Shown here: positions 63,804 to 64,000 of the stretch, piece after piece
How positions within the stretch are numbered: the first letter of the stretch is position 1
Layout: every line of letters starts with the position of its first letter
Notes under the pieces: model-generated
Databases searched by the model: none
What the model was told of the DNA's origin: nothing
The model's input: the letters and a program-made list of their open reading frames with translations, nothing else
Assembly: GCA_900544075.1 (NCBI GenBank)
Contig: UQTJ01000003.1
Location: forward strand, 62,001-126,000
Source: an uncultured Bacteroides sp.
GTDB taxonomy: Bacteria; Bacteroidota; Bacteroidia; Bacteroidales; Bacteroidaceae
DNA length: 64,000 nucleotides
Reading direction: 5' to 3'
Translations under genes and position numbers: made by a program

Positions 63804-64000
63804 CTAATCGAAAATGATTTCCGGATTTATATTCTTCAGTATTCCGACCATTTCATTTCTGTTTTCTGGTGCAAGACATGTTTTTTTCCCGTTCTTTTCT
63901 TCTACTATGGTGTCATATGGAATATTCAGGGTAAATCTTTTTTTGTCTTTCAATAAGGTGATTTTTTTTATTTCCGCGATTTTGATTGACTTTGATTTGA
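63804..64000 (-). CDS. 3' end of a minus-strand gene, possible bacterial PH-domain protein (partial)
   Basis: An open minus-strand frame enters from the right edge and ends at the stop codon 63804-63806, giving the last 64 complete codons. The visible C-terminus includes SIKIAEIKKI, RFTLNIPYDTIV and ENRNEMVGILKNINPEIIFD, a strand-strand-helix pattern resembling the end of bacterial PH-like domains. The opposite-strand ORF here is a shadow. Convergence on the hairpin at 63718-63761 supports it as a real gene. Confidence 0.6.
   Translation of the reverse strand, partial: KSKSIKIAEIKKITLLKDKKRFTLNIPYDTIVEEKNGKKTCLAPENRNEMVGILKNINPEIIFD

Noticed and set aside
63774..63956. 60 aa plus-strand open frame at the right edge
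   Set aside because: It is opposite a longer minus-strand frame with a plausible protein pattern and starts just after the terminator of the phosphate transporter gene.

Overview
The window comes from a member of the Bacteroidota, order Bacteroidales, most likely Bacteroides, Phocaeicola or a close relative. The support is direct: two SusC/SusD pairs, a hybrid two-component regulator with periplasmic propeller repeats, GH and sulfatase genes carrying secretion signals, and many upstream regions with the Bacteroides-type promoter (TTTG or TTG near -33, TAnnTTTG near -7). No rRNA, tRNA, CRISPR array or transposase was seen. Genus and species cannot be fixed from the sequence.

Layout. 1-21150 is ordinary chromosomal backbone: cardiolipin synthase, the minus-strand group hypothetical/DUF3822/rsmD, a RecD-like helicase, a minus-strand yraN-birA-MATE group in which the MATE gene is frameshifted, tadA, an AAA-ATPase/nuclease-fold protein, a TetR regulator with fabG, an RluA-type pseudouridine synthase, a sigma-54 response regulator, DUF1573, meaB, dnaE, thioredoxin and a small acidic protein.

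21241-57771 is a polysaccharide utilisation region. A Ser-type sulfatase and an aldose-1-epimerase-like lipoprotein each have their own promoter. Then comes a long operon, about 24622-40712: a TIM-barrel hydrolase, two small lipoproteins, a GH43-like enzyme, two SusC/SusD pairs, a DUF1735-like lipoprotein and a BACON/GLUG-repeat lipoprotein. A second sulfatase follows. The hybrid regulator (minus strand, 46352-50353) is divergent from a second enzyme operon: GH51, GH43-like, sulfatase and GH2. Three sulfatases with GH51, GH43 and GH2 enzymes suggest a sulfated glycan carrying arabinofuranose or a related sugar plus beta-galactose or a related unit. That substrate is inferred.

The two enzyme blocks are separated by about 4 kb of accessory DNA (42186-46351). 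One part is a divergent HU-like gene and a VirE/VapE-type ATPase gene, with four back-to-back 22-bp palindromes between them and a perfect 23-bp inverted repeat outside them. The other is a two-gene cassette, an ABC/RecF-type ATPase overlapping a small protein with a PD-(D/E)XK nuclease signature, which resembles an anti-phage defence module of no type I recognise. These two are the best candidates for something undescribed.

57851-64000 returns to backbone: a large outer-membrane beta-barrel receptor, a small exported hypothetical, DedA, a DUF47/PiT phosphate transport pair, and the 3' end of a minus-strand gene that runs off the window.
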